Source of the DNA: Frigoribacterium sp. Leaf186
Lineage (GTDB): Bacteria; Actinomycetota; Actinomycetes; Actinomycetales; Microbacteriaceae
Direction of reading: 5' to 3'
Assembly: GCF_001423905.1 (NCBI RefSeq)
Contig: NZ_LMPQ01000012.1
Span: 65,046 to 119,372, forward strand
Length of the DNA: 54,327 nucleotides
Of the stretch, positions 20,496 through 29,074 are shown one piece after another. A model generated the notes under the pieces. That model searched no databases. It was given only the letters and a program-made list of their open reading frames with translations, and was not told the origin of the DNA. Position 1 is the stretch's first letter; the number at the start of each line of letters is the position of its first letter. The translations under genes were made by a program, and so were the position numbers.

Positions 20496-20515
20496 ACACC
20501 GTCGGTGCCCCCACC

Positions 20516-20521
20516 TAAGAT
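20516..20521 (+). promoter_or_regulatory. -10 box of leaderless metG
   Basis: TAAGAT, close to the TATAAT consensus, ends 7 nt before ATG 20529. An in-frame ATG at 20520 overlaps the box itself and therefore cannot be the start of that transcript. Confidence 0.6.
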
Positions 20522-20528
20522 GGTCACC

Positions 20529-22097
20529 ATGCCCGCCGGCGACTCCTTCTTCATCGCAACGCCCATCTTCTACGTCAACGACGTGCCGCACATCGGCCAC
20601 GCCTACACCGAGGTCGCAGCCGACGTGCTCGCCCGGTGGCACCGTCAGCGGGGCGACGACGCCTGGTTGCTGACCGGCACCGACGAGCACGGTCAGAAGA
20701 TCCTCCGCACCGCCACGAGCCACGGCGTCACGCCGCAAGAGTGGGCCGACAAGCTCGTCACCGAGGCCTGGAAGCCCCTCCTCGAGACGGTCGACATCGC
20801 CAACGACGACTTCATCCGCACCACCGACGCCCGGCACGAGGCCGGCGTGCAGAAGTTCCTGCAGAAGCTCTACGACGACGGCTTCATCTACCAGGGCGAG
20901 TTCGAGGGCTTCTACTGCGTCGGATGCGAAGAGTACAAGCAGCCGAGCGACCTCGTGCCCGGCACCGGCGCCTACGAGGGCGAGCAGGTCTGCGCGATCC
21001 ACAGCATCCCGGTCGAGGTGCTGCAAGAGAGCAACTACTTCTTCCGCATGAGTGACTTCGAACAGCGCCTGCTCGACCTCTACGAGTCGCAGCCCGACTT
21101 CGTGCAGCCCGATTCGGTCCGCAACGAGGTCGTCTCGTTCGTCAAGCAGGGCCTTCGCGACCTCTCGATCTCGCGGCAGAGCTTCGACTGGGGCGTCAAG
21201 GTGCCCTGGGACGAGAAGCACGTCGTCTACGTGTGGTTCGACGCCCTGCTGAACTACGTCACCGCGATCGGCTACGGCGTCGACGACGACGAGTTCGAGC
21301 GCCGCTGGCCGGCCGTGCAGCTCGTCGGCAAAGACATCGTGCGGTTCCACGCCGTCATCTGGCCCGCCATGCTCATGGCCGCCGGGCTGCCCGTGCCCAA
21401 GAACGTCTTCGGTCACGGCTGGCTGCTCGTCGGCGGCGAGAAGATGTCGAAGTCGAAGCTGACCGGCATCGCCCCGCAGCAGATCACCGACGTCTTCGGC
21501 GCCGACGCGTTCCGCTACTACTTCATGCGCGCCATCACCTTCGGTCAAGACGGCAACTTCAGCTGGGAAGACATCGCGGCGCGCTACCAGGCCGAGCTGG
21601 CCAACGGCTTCGGCAACCTCGCCTCGCGCGTCGTCGCCATGATCACCCGGTACTTCGACGGCGTCGTGCCCGTCGCGGGCGACCTGACCGAGGCCGACCT
21701 CGCCGTCCGCGAGACCGAGCTGCGCGTCACCGCCGAGGCCGACGCCGCGATCGACCGGTTCGCCATCAACGAGGCCCTCGCCTCGATCTGGCAGCTCGTC
21801 GACCAGCTGAACGGCTACATCACCGAGCAAGAGCCGTGGGCCATCGCGAAAGACGAGTCGCAGCGCGAGCGCCTCGGCACCGTCCTCGCCACGGCCCTCC
21901 GGGGCCTCGGCACGCTGACGGTGCTGCTGTCGCCGTTCGTCCCGACGGCCACGCACACCCTGTGGCAGTCCATCGGGCAGGGTGCGCTGACCAGCCAGCC
22001 CGTCGACCGGGCCGCCGAGTGGTCGAGCGCCCCCGAGGTCCAGCCGCTCGCCGCCGGGCTCTTCCCCCGCATCGAACAGCCCGAGCCGGCCGCATGA
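20529..22097 (+). CDS. metG: Methionyl-tRNA synthetase
   Basis: 522 aa class I aminoacyl-tRNA synthetase. The HIGH motif is at 21-24 (VPHIGHAYTEV) and KMSKS at 305-309 (GEKMSKSKLTGI). The connective peptide carries zinc-type ligands FYCVGCEEY and VCAIHSIPVE (C-x2-C and C-x2-H). The anticodon-binding alpha-helical domain follows, with no C-terminal tRNA-binding fusion; this is the usual size for actinobacterial MetG. It charges tRNA-Met in the cytosol. It overlaps tatD by 4 bp (ATGA), so the two are translationally coupled. The ATG at 20529 was chosen because of the -10 box 7 nt upstream. Confidence 0.96.
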   Translation: MPAGDSFFIATPIFYVNDVPHIGHAYTEVAADVLARWHRQRGDDAWLLTGTDEHGQKILRTATSHGVTPQEWADKLVTEAWKPLLETVDIANDDFIRTTDARHEAGVQKFLQKLYDDGFIYQGEFEGFYCVGCEEYKQPSDLVPGTGAYEGEQVCAIHSIPVEVLQESNYFFRMSDFEQRLLDLYESQPDFVQPDSVRNEVVSFVKQGLRDLSISRQSFDWGVKVPWDEKHVVYVWFDALLNYVTAIGYGVDDDEFERRWPAVQLVGKDIVRFHAVIWPAMLMAAGLPVPKNVFGHGWLLVGGEKMSKSKLTGIAPQQITDVFGADAFRYYFMRAITFGQDGNFSWEDIAARYQAELANGFGNLASRVVAMITRYFDGVVPVAGDLTEADLAVRETELRVTAEADAAIDRFAINEALASIWQLVDQLNGYITEQEPWAIAKDESQRERLGTVLATALRGLGTLTVLLSPFVPTATHTLWQSIGQGALTSQPVDRAAEWSSAPEVQPLAAGLFPRIEQPEPAA

Positions 22098-23053
22098 GCG
22101 GCGACGCGGCCGGGGTCGGCCCGGCCGGCGGCGGGCCGGCGACGCACGTCCGGCACCGTTCGTCCGGTGGTGACCAGAAGCGCGACCTGACGTACCCCGC
22201 GCCTCCCCAGCCGCTCGTCGTCCCGGTCTACGACAACCACACGCACCTCGAGATCGCCGACGGCGTCGGTGACGACGGCAACGGTCCCCTCGACTACCGC
22301 GAGCACCTCGACCGGGCCTCGGCCGTCGGGGTGCGCGGCGTGGTCCAGGTCGGCACCGACCTCGAGACCTCCCGCTGGTCCGCCGAGATCGCCAGCCGCG
22401 AGCCCCGCGTGCTCGCCTCCGTGGCGATCCACCCGAACGAGGCCCCGGCCCTGGCCGCCGCGGGCACCCTCGACGACGCCCTCGCCGAGATCGACGAGCT
22501 CGCGGCCCGCCCCCGCGTGCGCGCCGTCGGCGAGACCGGCCTCGACTTCTTCCGCACCGGCGACGACGGCCGGGCGGCGCAGCTCGAGGCGTTCCGCGGT
22601 CACATCGAGATCGCCAAGCGGCACGGCCTCGCCCTGCAGATCCACGACCGCGACGCCCACGACGACGTCGTCGACCTGCTGCTCGAGGTGGGCGCGCCCG
22701 AGCGCACGGTCTTCCATTGCTTCAGCGGCGGTCCCGAGCTCGCCGGCATCCTCGCCGAGAACGGTTGGTACGCGTCGTTCGCCGGCACGGTGACCTTCAA
22801 GAATGCCCAGCCCCTGCGCGACGCGCTCGTGCAACTGCCGCGCAACCTGATCATGGTCGAGACGGACGCGCCCTACCTGACGCCGGTGCCCTACCGCGGG
22901 CGGCCCAACGCCCCGTACCTGATCCCCTTCACGCTGCGCTCGATGGCCGAGACGATCGGCACCGACGTCTCGATGCTCGCCGCCCAGATCTCGTCGACCA
23001 CCGAGCTGGTCTACGGCACCTGGGACAGCGAGCCCGTGACGGTCGAGGGCTGA
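22094..23053 (+). CDS. tatD: TatD-family metal-dependent hydrolase/DNase
   Basis: 319 aa TIM-barrel hydrolase. Metal ligands are visible: DNHTHLE, GETGLDFFR, QIHDRDAHDD, FHCFSGG and VETDAPYLTPVPYRG. Family members have 3'-5' exonuclease or DNase activity. The first 45 residues (Gly/Ala-rich, then HVRHRSSGGDQKR) are an actinobacterial extension before the barrel; a later start is possible, but the ATGA overlap with metG favours 22094. It ends with a TGATG overlap with rsmA. Confidence 0.92.
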   Translation: MSGDAAGVGPAGGGPATHVRHRSSGGDQKRDLTYPAPPQPLVVPVYDNHTHLEIADGVGDDGNGPLDYREHLDRASAVGVRGVVQVGTDLETSRWSAEIASREPRVLASVAIHPNEAPALAAAGTLDDALAEIDELAARPRVRAVGETGLDFFRTGDDGRAAQLEAFRGHIEIAKRHGLALQIHDRDAHDDVVDLLLEVGAPERTVFHCFSGGPELAGILAENGWYASFAGTVTFKNAQPLRDALVQLPRNLIMVETDAPYLTPVPYRGRPNAPYLIPFTLRSMAETIGTDVSMLAAQISSTTELVYGTWDSEPVTVEG

Positions 23054-23955
23054 TGTCGCGCGCCACCCTGCTCGGCCCCGCCGAGATCCGCGACCTCGCC
23101 GACCTCCTCGGGGTCCAGCCGACCAAGAAGCTCGGTCAGAACTTCGTCCACGACGCCAACACCGTCCGTCGCATCGTCGCCGCCTCGGGTGTCTCGGCCG
23201 GCATGACCGTCGTCGAGATCGGCCCCGGGCTCGGCTCCCTCACCCTGGGGCTGCTCGAGGCGGGCGCCAAGGTGGTCGCCGTCGAGATCGACAAGCGGCT
23301 CGCCGAGCAGCTGCCGAAGACCGTCGCGATGCTGCAGCCCGCCGCCGACCTCACCGTCGTGGTCGACGACGCCCTGAGGGTCACGACGCTGCCCGACCAG
23401 CCGACCCACCTCGTCGCCAACCTGCCCTACAACGTCAGCGTCCCGGTGCTGCTGCACTTCCTCGAGCACTTCGACGGGCTCGAGCACGGTCTCGTCATGG
23501 TCCAGGCCGAGGTCGGCCTGCGGCTCGCCGCCGAGCCGGGGTCGAAGGTCTACGGCGGACCGAGCATCAAGGCGGCCTGGTACGGCGAGTTCCGGGCCGC
23601 GGGCCAGGTCAGCCGCCAGGTCTTCTGGCCGGTGCCGAACGTCGACAGCATCCTCGTCGCCTTCGACCGCCAGCAGGCCCGAGGCGACGAGCTCGAGCGT
23701 CGGGCGACGTTCGCCCTCGTCGACGCGGCCTTCCAGCAGCGGCGCAAGATGCTCCGCCAGTCGTTGTCGTCGCTCTACGGTTCGTCGTCCGCCGCAGCCG
23801 CGGCACTCGAGCGTGCGGGCCTCGCGCCCACCCAGCGGGGTGAGCAGTTGACCGTCGACGACTTCCTCGCCGTCGCCCGGGCCAGCGACGTCGACGCCCT
23901 CGCCGGGGCCTCGGTCGCGGCCGTCCTGCACGCCGACGAGGGCGAGGCCGGCTGA
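23053..23955 (+). CDS. rsmA: 16S rRNA (adenine1518-N6/adenine1519-N6)-dimethyltransferase
   Basis: 300 aa KsgA/Dim1 enzyme. Features are KLGQNFVHDANTVRRIV, the SAM motif VEIGPGLGSLTLGLLEAG, the catalytic NLPYNVSVPVLLHFLEHF and a C-terminal QQRRKMLRQSL helix. It dimethylates two adenines at the 3' end of 16S rRNA during small-subunit maturation. Its start overlaps the tatD stop (TGATG). The metG-tatD-rsmA order matches other actinobacteria; the rpfB often found between tatD and rsmA is absent. Confidence 0.95.
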   Translation: MSRATLLGPAEIRDLADLLGVQPTKKLGQNFVHDANTVRRIVAASGVSAGMTVVEIGPGLGSLTLGLLEAGAKVVAVEIDKRLAEQLPKTVAMLQPAADLTVVVDDALRVTTLPDQPTHLVANLPYNVSVPVLLHFLEHFDGLEHGLVMVQAEVGLRLAAEPGSKVYGGPSIKAAWYGEFRAAGQVSRQVFWPVPNVDSILVAFDRQQARGDELERRATFALVDAAFQQRRKMLRQSLSSLYGSSSAAAAALERAGLAPTQRGEQLTVDDFLAVARASDVDALAGASVAAVLHADEGEAG

Positions 23956-23958
23956 GCC

Positions 23959-24591
23959 GTGCCCCGACGCAAGGACGATCGCCGCGACGTGGCCCGGGGC
24001 TCGGCATCCGGGTCGAAGTCGGGCACGGGGTCGGGCTCGGGCGGTGACGATCGAGGGCGCGGCGAGCAGCGGCTCAGCGACGCGCGTCTCGGGTCGGGCA
24101 CGGGGCGGAGTGCGGCAGAGTGGTTCGCGCGGCTGGACGCCGCGGGGGCGACGCGACTGTCGCACGAACAGATCTCGCGCCTCCTGGTCGACGAGTTCGA
24201 GGTCGTGCCCTGGTGGGCCGAGGGCATCACGGTGCGGTACGAGCAAGAACGCGGCGTCGAGCCGCCGGGGCGTCAGCCGGACGGCAGCTACGCGGTCACC
24301 GTGGGGCGCAGCCTCCGGGGCGCGCCCCTCGAGTTGCTCGACCTGGCGATCGACCGCTTCTCCGGGTACGCCGGCGGACGGCCCGTCGCCGTGGCCCGGT
24401 CGGCGGCCCAGCCGACCGCCGAGTGGGCCCTCGCGCACGGGGACACCCTGCAGCTGCGGGTGGTCCCGACGGCGGGGCCGAAGTGCTCGGTCACGCTGAC
24501 CCAGGGCAGTCTGCGCCTGCCCGAACGCGTCCAGCCCGTGAAAGAGGGGTTGACGCGGGCCTTCGGCGTCATGGGCGACCGACAGAACTGA
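23959..24591 (+). CDS. DUF4287-like protein
   Basis: 210 aa. A Ser/Gly/Arg-rich, probably disordered N-terminus (1-45) precedes a DUF4287-type segment: SAAEWFARLDAAGATRLSHE, then VVPWWAEGITVRYEQERG. A C-terminal part of about 110 residues is weakly similar to SRPBCC/START-like folds (YAVTVGRSLRGAPLELLDL). The function is unknown. It starts with GTG, 3 bp after the rsmA stop, so it is the last gene of the metG operon. Its own stop lies just before the ispE -10 box. Confidence 0.7.
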   Translation: MPRRKDDRRDVARGSASGSKSGTGSGSGGDDRGRGEQRLSDARLGSGTGRSAAEWFARLDAAGATRLSHEQISRLLVDEFEVVPWWAEGITVRYEQERGVEPPGRQPDGSYAVTVGRSLRGAPLELLDLAIDRFSGYAGGRPVAVARSAAQPTAEWALAHGDTLQLRVVPTAGPKCSVTLTQGSLRLPERVQPVKEGLTRAFGVMGDRQN

Positions 24592-24592
24592 C

Positions 24593-24598
24593 TAGGTT
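24593..24598 (+). promoter_or_regulatory. -10 box of leaderless ispE
   Basis: TAGGTT (TANNNT) starts 1 bp after the upstream stop codon and ends 6 nt before ATG 24605. No Shine-Dalgarno is visible. Confidence 0.5.
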
Positions 24599-24604
24599 GG
24601 AACC

Positions 24605-25543
24605 ATGACGTCCGTGGCCGCCCCCACCGTGGTCCACACGCGTGCGCCGGGCAAGATCAACGTCTTCCTCGCCGTCGGCGACCTGCAAGACGACGGGTAC
24701 CACGACCTGGCGACCGCCTACCAGGCCGTCTCGCTCTACGAAGACGTCCGCGCACGTCACGCCGACGGGTTCACCGTCGGGGTGACCGGCGGTCCGTCCA
24801 TCGACGTGTCCGGCGTGCCGACCGACGGGTCGAACCTGGCGATCAAGGCCGCCCGCCTGCTGGCCGAGACCACCGGTTACGCCGGGGGCGTCGCGCTGAC
24901 CATCGACAAGGCCGTCCCCGTCGCCGGCGGCATGGGCGGCGGTTCGGCCGACGCGGCCGCCACCCTGCTCGCCTGCGACACCCTCTGGGGCACCGGCGTG
25001 GGCCGCGACGAGCTGCTGCGGCTCTCGGCGCGGCTCGGTGCCGACGTCCCGTTCGCCTTCGCCGGCGGCACCGCGATCGGCACCGGCCGCGGCGACGAGC
25101 TCAGCCCCGCCCTGGCCAAGGGGCAGTTCCAGTGGGTGCTCGCCGTCGCCGACGTCGGCCTCTCGACGCCCCGCGTCTACGACGAGCTCGACGCCCACCG
25201 CCTGCGCCACCAGGGCGAGATCCGGTCGGTGCGGCACCCCGTCGTCGACGCCGGCGTGCTGCAGGCCCTGCGGGCCGGTGACCCCGGCATGCTGGCCGAC
25301 GCCATGCACAACGACCTCCAGGCACCCGCACTGCACCTGCAGCCGGGCCTGGCCGAGGTGCTCGAGCTCGGCGAGGGCAACGGCGCCCTGGCCGGCGTCG
25401 TCTCGGGCTCGGGCCCGACCGTGGCGTTCCTCGCGCCCGACCTCGACGGCGCCCTCGAGCTGCAGATCGCCCTGAGCGCCGCGCGCCTCACGGTCGTCCG
25501 GGCCACGGGCCCGGTGCACGGCGCCCGCGTCGTCACCGACTGA
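24605..25543 (+). CDS. ispE: 4-diphosphocytidyl-2-C-methyl-D-erythritol kinase
   Basis: 312 aa GHMP kinase. The N-terminal [22 protein letters not shown] and the ATP-binding [19 protein letters not shown] (about 107-125) are diagnostic, and a C-terminal GSGPTVAFL motif is present. It phosphorylates CDP-methylerythritol in the MEP isoprenoid pathway. The gene follows the rsmA operon as in M. tuberculosis (ksgA-ispE). It ends at a strong palindromic region shared with a convergent glycosyltransferase. Confidence 0.95.
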   Translation: MTSVAAPTVVHTRAPGKINVFLAVGDLQDDGYHDLATAYQAVSLYEDVRARHADGFTVGVTGGPSIDVSGVPTDGSNLAIKAARLLAETTGYAGGVALTIDKAVPVAGGMGGGSADAAATLLACDTLWGTGVGRDELLRLSARLGADVPFAFAGGTAIGTGRGDELSPALAKGQFQWVLAVADVGLSTPRVYDELDAHRLRHQGEIRSVRHPVVDAGVLQALRAGDPGMLADAMHNDLQAPALHLQPGLAEVLELGEGNGALAGVVSGSGPTVAFLAPDLDGALELQIALSAARLTVVRATGPVHGARVVTD

Positions 25544-25580
25544 CTCCGCCGCGGCCGCGGCCGCGGCCGCGGCCGCGGAG
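25544..25580. terminator. GC-only palindrome (GCCGCG microsatellite) after ispE
   Basis: A nearly perfect 37-bp palindrome is formed by tandem CCGCGG units bounded by CTCCGC and GCGGAG. It starts directly after the ispE stop and can fold as one long hairpin. Confidence 0.55.
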
Positions 25581-25605
25581 GCTGCTGCTGCCGCCGCCGC
25601 AGGCC

Positions 25606-25675
25606 CCGAGACCCCAGGAAGTCACCGAGACCCCTGCACGCGCAGAGGGGTCTCGGCGCGTTTCCGGGGTCTCGG
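25606..25675. terminator. Nested double hairpin between convergent genes (bidirectional terminator)
   Basis: Two direct copies of CCGAGACCCC (25606-25615, 25625-25634) face two inverted copies GGGGTCTCGG (25647-25656, 25666-25675). The inner pair forms an 11-bp stem with a 10-nt loop; the outer pair encloses it. The position between the ends of ispE and the minus-strand glycosyltransferase fits a bidirectional terminator. Confidence 0.6.
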
Positions 25676-25698
25676 CGACCCGCGGTGCCCTGCCGGGG

Positions 25699-27372
25699 TC
25701 AGCGCTCGTACTTGAGCACGTTGGTACGGGTCAGGTTCCACTCGTCGGCGACGTGGAAGCCCTTCGCGGCGAGGTCGGCCGTGACGCGCGGCCGCCAGTC
25801 CTGCTTGTCGCTCGTGATCAGCCAGACGACGTCGAGGTCGTCGGTGCGGTCGATGACGTCCTCGAGCGGGTGCTGGGTCTCCCACAGCCCCCCGGTCTCG
25901 GCCGCGGGCGTCTCGAGGGTGAAGTCGGACATGCCCTCGAACGCGGCGGGGTAGGTGGTCTCGATGATGCGCGAGGTGGCCTTGGGGTGCCGTCGGACCG
26001 GACCGAAGACGACGCCCTCGGCGGTGCCGGCCGGTTCGAGTGCACGCTGCTCGGTGACGAGGTCGGCGACCTGGTTCCACGCGGCGCTGTCCTTCGCCTC
26101 GGGCTGGCGTTGGCGCTCCCAGGTGGGGGCGGTGAGCACGAGGGCGAGCAGCACCACCAGGGCGATCACGCGTCGCCAGGGCACGGCGGCGACCGCGACG
26201 GCCATCATGATCGCCACGGCCGGGGTGCCGAAGGTCAGGTAGCGGGGCGAGTAGAGCGGTTCGGTCACGAGCGAGACGCCGACGAGCCCGATCGTGGGCA
26301 CGATCATCCACGGCAGGACGACCGCGACGAGTCCGCGGGCCCGCGGCACGAGACCGGCGGCGACGACGACGAGGCTGGCGACCACGAGCATCCAGCCGAA
26401 CACCGCGAAGCGGTCGTTCTGGTAGAACCACTGCGTCGTGAGCACCTGGTTGATCGTGGCGAAGCTCGGTCGGTCGAGCCAGCCGACCTGCCCGCTCTGC
26501 TCGGACGTGAAGTACACCACCGGCAGGCTCGCGAGGCCGGCGACGGCGGCACCGCAGAACCAGCCGACGAACGAACCCCGGGCCCCGTGCGGCCGTCGAC
26601 CCCCGCTCTGCGGGTGTGCCCCCGACCCGGAGGGCGAGGCACCGAGCCGCTCGGCACGGGCGCGGCGTCGGCGCTCGAGTCGCCACTGCAGCAGCATCGT
26701 GACGCCGTGGCCGACCACGACGAAGGCGACGTACAGGAAGAACAACACCGAGACGACGGCGAGGACGGCGTAGCCCACCCACCAGCGGACGGCCGACGCG
26801 CGGGTGCGCGTCTCGCCCACGTCGGCGGTGCGCCGTGCCGCCGTGACGAGCACGAGGGTCAGGGCGACGGCGAACATCGCCGAGAACGCGTACGAGCGGC
26901 CCTCGCCGCCCATCCACGTCACCCGGGGGATCAGGCAGAACAGCAGGCCGGCCACGACGGCCGTGCGGCGGTCGGCGAGCGTGCGGGCGAGCACCACCGT
27001 GAACGCTGCGGCGAGACCCGTGACGAGGGTGCTCGGCACCCTCAGCGCGACGGGCGAGTACGGGAACACGTCGAACCACAGGTGCATGAAGGCGTAGTAG
27101 GTGGCGTGGACCAGGTCGACGCTCTGCACCATCTGCCAGAGCTGGCCCCAGCTGCGGGTCGCCGAGACGACCGTCGCCGCCTCGTCGTACCAGACCGACG
27201 GCACCCACAGGAAGGCGCCCGAGACGACGGCCGCGAGCACGCCGATCAGCAGGGCGTCGAGATGACGCCAGTGCCGGAGGCGCGCGAGGGTGGTGCCCCG
27301 CCCGGTGTCGGGCGTCGCGGATACAGTGGGCGCGGTCGATCGACCGTCGGCCCGGTTCTGGAGGTTCGTCAT
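25699..27372 (-). CDS. GT39-like membrane mannosyltransferase
   Basis: 557 aa membrane protein with about 10-12 hydrophobic helices. The first external loop has the acidic motif PSVWYDEAATV of polyprenyl-phosphate-sugar-dependent (GT-C) glycosyltransferases. The final 140 residues form a soluble outer domain (VVFGPVRRHPKATS, DDLDVVWLITSDKQDWRP), as in actinobacterial putative mannosyltransferases. The acceptor is unknown. I place the start at ATG 27372 (MTNLQNRADG); a longer open frame exists but lacks family similarity. This start shares the CATG at 27370-27373 with the divergent moeZ-like gene. An AGGGGGAAG purine stretch precedes it. Confidence 0.8.
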   Translation of the reverse strand: MTNLQNRADGRSTAPTVSATPDTGRGTTLARLRHWRHLDALLIGVLAAVVSGAFLWVPSVWYDEAATVVSATRSWGQLWQMVQSVDLVHATYYAFMHLWFDVFPYSPVALRVPSTLVTGLAAAFTVVLARTLADRRTAVVAGLLFCLIPRVTWMGGEGRSYAFSAMFAVALTLVLVTAARRTADVGETRTRASAVRWWVGYAVLAVVSVLFFLYVAFVVVGHGVTMLLQWRLERRRRARAERLGASPSGSGAHPQSGGRRPHGARGSFVGWFCGAAVAGLASLPVVYFTSEQSGQVGWLDRPSFATINQVLTTQWFYQNDRFAVFGWMLVVASLVVVAAGLVPRARGLVAVVLPWMIVPTIGLVGVSLVTEPLYSPRYLTFGTPAVAIMMAVAVAAVPWRRVIALVVLLALVLTAPTWERQRQPEAKDSAAWNQVADLVTEQRALEPAGTAEGVVFGPVRRHPKATSRIIETTYPAAFEGMSDFTLETPAAETGGLWETQHPLEDVIDRTDDLDVVWLITSDKQDWRPRVTADLAAKGFHVADEWNLTRTNVLKYER

Positions 27373-28672
27373 GTCGTCTCTTCCCCCTCTCGGCGGATCT
27401 CGCGCGCGACGCGGTGGTGACGCGCACGCAGTGGCCGCGCGCGGCGGTGGCACGCACGGTGCCGACGTGCGCGACGGTGGACACGGCGGCGACCCCGCCG
27501 AGGGCGAGCGCTACTCGCGCAGCGTGCGCCTGCCGGGGTTCGGTCTGGGCTCCCAGGGGCGTCTGGCGACGTCGAGGGTGCTCGTGGTCGGGGCCGGCGG
27601 GCTGGGCGCGCCGGTCATCCAATATCTCGCAGCCTCGGGTGTGGGAACCCTGGGAATCGTCGACGACGATGCCGTCGACCTGTCGAACCTACAGCGCCAG
27701 GTGCTGTTCCGGCCCGACCAGCTGGGGTTCCCCAAGGCGCGTGCCGCGGCCGACTGGGTGCGTGCCGCGAACCCCGACGTGACCGTCGTCGCCCACCCGT
27801 TCCGCCTCGGCGAGCGCACCGTCGACCTGCTCGACGACTACGACCTGGTGGTCGACGGCAGCGACTCCTTCGACACCTGCTACCTCGTCGCGGACGCCGC
27901 GGCGGTCCGCGGCCTGCCCGTCGTCTGGGGCAGCGTCAACCGCTGGGACGGCCAGTTCAGCGTGTTCTGGGACGACGCCCCCGACGGCCGGGCGGTCGAC
28001 TACCGCGATCTGCACCCGGCTCCGCCCGCCTCGGGCTGGGACGAGTCCTGCGCCGACGTCGGCGTGCTGGGGCCGCTCTGCGGCACGGTCGGCACCGGCA
28101 TGGCGAGCGAGGCGGTCAAGCTGCTGACCGGTCTCGGTGAGCCGCTGCTCGGCCGGGTCGTGACGGTCGACGCCCTGGGCGGCACCTGGCGCGAGAGCCG
28201 CCTGGCCCGTGCCCCGCACCGGGCCGAGGCCCGGGCCACGGTGAACGCCGCGCGCCGCGCCTCCTCGTCCTCCGAGTCCGAGTCCTCGACCTCGGGTGCC
28301 GAGGGCGCCACCGACGGCGTGACACCCACGGGCCGCCGCGTGGGGCCCGACGTCGACGCCGAACGGCTGGCGGGCCTGCTGGAGGCGCGCGCGGCCGGTG
28401 ACACCGCCTTCACGTTGCTCGACGTGCGAGAGGTCGACGAGCACGACTTCGCGCACATCCCGGGCGACGTGCTCGCGGCCGGCTACGGGACGCGCACGCG
28501 ACAGCGGCCCGACCTCGACCCGGCCCAGCCGGTCGTCGTGTACTGCGCCCGGGGTCCGCGGGCCCGGGCGGCCGCCGACCTGCTGGCCGGCGACGGCTTC
28601 GAGGTGTCGGTGCTGCACGGGGGCATGCTCGGGTGGCAGCTCGCGCAGGGCGCGCCGGCGCTCGGCTCCTGA
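27371..28672 (+). CDS. moeZ: Molybdopterin-synthase adenylyltransferase / sulfurtransferase (MoeZ-like ThiF-rhodanese fusion)
   Basis: 433 aa. An Ala/Gly/His-rich N-terminus (about 1-50) precedes a ThiF/MoeB adenylating domain: RYSRSVRLPGFG, VLVVGAGGLGAPVIQYLA, SNLQRQVLF, VVDGSDSFDT and SCADVGVLGPLCGTVG. An Ala/Ser-rich linker carrying 9-mer copies follows, then a C-terminal rhodanese domain with the active loop YCARGPRARAAADLL (Cys392). The zinc CxxC pairs of E. coli MoeB are missing (VDYRDLHP in place of CYRC), as in mycobacterial MoeZ. It adenylates the MoaD C-terminus and supplies its sulfur. A GGAGG site 7 nt before ATG 27371 fixes the start. Confidence 0.87.
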   Translation: MSSLPPLGGSRARRGGDAHAVAARGGGTHGADVRDGGHGGDPAEGERYSRSVRLPGFGLGSQGRLATSRVLVVGAGGLGAPVIQYLAASGVGTLGIVDDDAVDLSNLQRQVLFRPDQLGFPKARAAADWVRAANPDVTVVAHPFRLGERTVDLLDDYDLVVDGSDSFDTCYLVADAAAVRGLPVVWGSVNRWDGQFSVFWDDAPDGRAVDYRDLHPAPPASGWDESCADVGVLGPLCGTVGTGMASEAVKLLTGLGEPLLGRVVTVDALGGTWRESRLARAPHRAEARATVNAARRASSSSESESSTSGAEGATDGVTPTGRRVGPDVDAERLAGLLEARAAGDTAFTLLDVREVDEHDFAHIPGDVLAAGYGTRTRQRPDLDPAQPVVVYCARGPRARAAADLLAGDGFEVSVLHGGMLGWQLAQGAPALGS

Positions 28673-28713
28673 TCGGTCACGTCACCGAGAGAGGGACGCC
28701 TCGGCATCCGATC
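28671..28713. terminator. Hairpin between convergent moeZ and moaD
   Basis: Two nested stems, GATCGG/CCGATC outside and CCGAG/CTCGG inside, fill the 50-bp gap between the stop codons of moeZ (plus) and moaD (minus). It is a likely bidirectional terminator. Confidence 0.5.
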
Positions 28714-28722
28714 GGGCCTGGC

Positions 28723-29073
28723 TCAGCCTCCGGCGAAGGGCGGCATGACGTCGATCACGGCGCCGTCGGGCACGAGTTGCTCGCGGTCGCGAGTGGTCAG
28801 GCCGTCGACCAAGAACGAGCAACGCAGCAGCACGTCACGGAAGTCCGCGGCCGAGGTGCCCTCGACGGGCCGGACCTCGGTCAGCAGGCGTCCGACGGTG
28901 GGGCGCTCGCCCGCGGGCACCTCGACGCGCTGGTCGTCGCGACCCACGGCCGTGCGGGCGGCCGCGAAGAACCGCAGCGTCGCCGAGACGCCGGTCGCCG
29001 AGACGCCGGTCGGCGCGGCGGCGTCGGCCGGGGGGCGCGGGTCGGTCGTGGGGTGGGGGTCGATGGTCGTCAC
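28723..29073 (-). CDS. moaD: Molybdopterin synthase small subunit, sulfur carrier
   Basis: 116 aa ubiquitin-like MoaD/ThiS protein ending in the required Gly-Gly (MPPFAGG), which receives the thiocarboxylate. The core is TLRFFAAARTAVG to LVPDGAVIDVMPPFAGG. The N-terminal 30 residues are a Pro/Ala-rich extension containing a duplicated GVSAT, produced by a perfect 15-bp tandem repeat (28981-29010). It pairs with MoaE (47403-47960) to convert cPMP to molybdopterin. The start is a GTG one base after the moaA stop, so it is co-translated with moaA. Confidence 0.9.
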   Translation of the reverse strand: MTTIDPHPTTDPRPPADAAAPTGVSATGVSATLRFFAAARTAVGRDDQRVEVPAGERPTVGRLLTEVRPVEGTSAADFRDVLLRCSFLVDGLTTRDREQLVPDGAVIDVMPPFAGG

Positions 29074-29074
29074 G

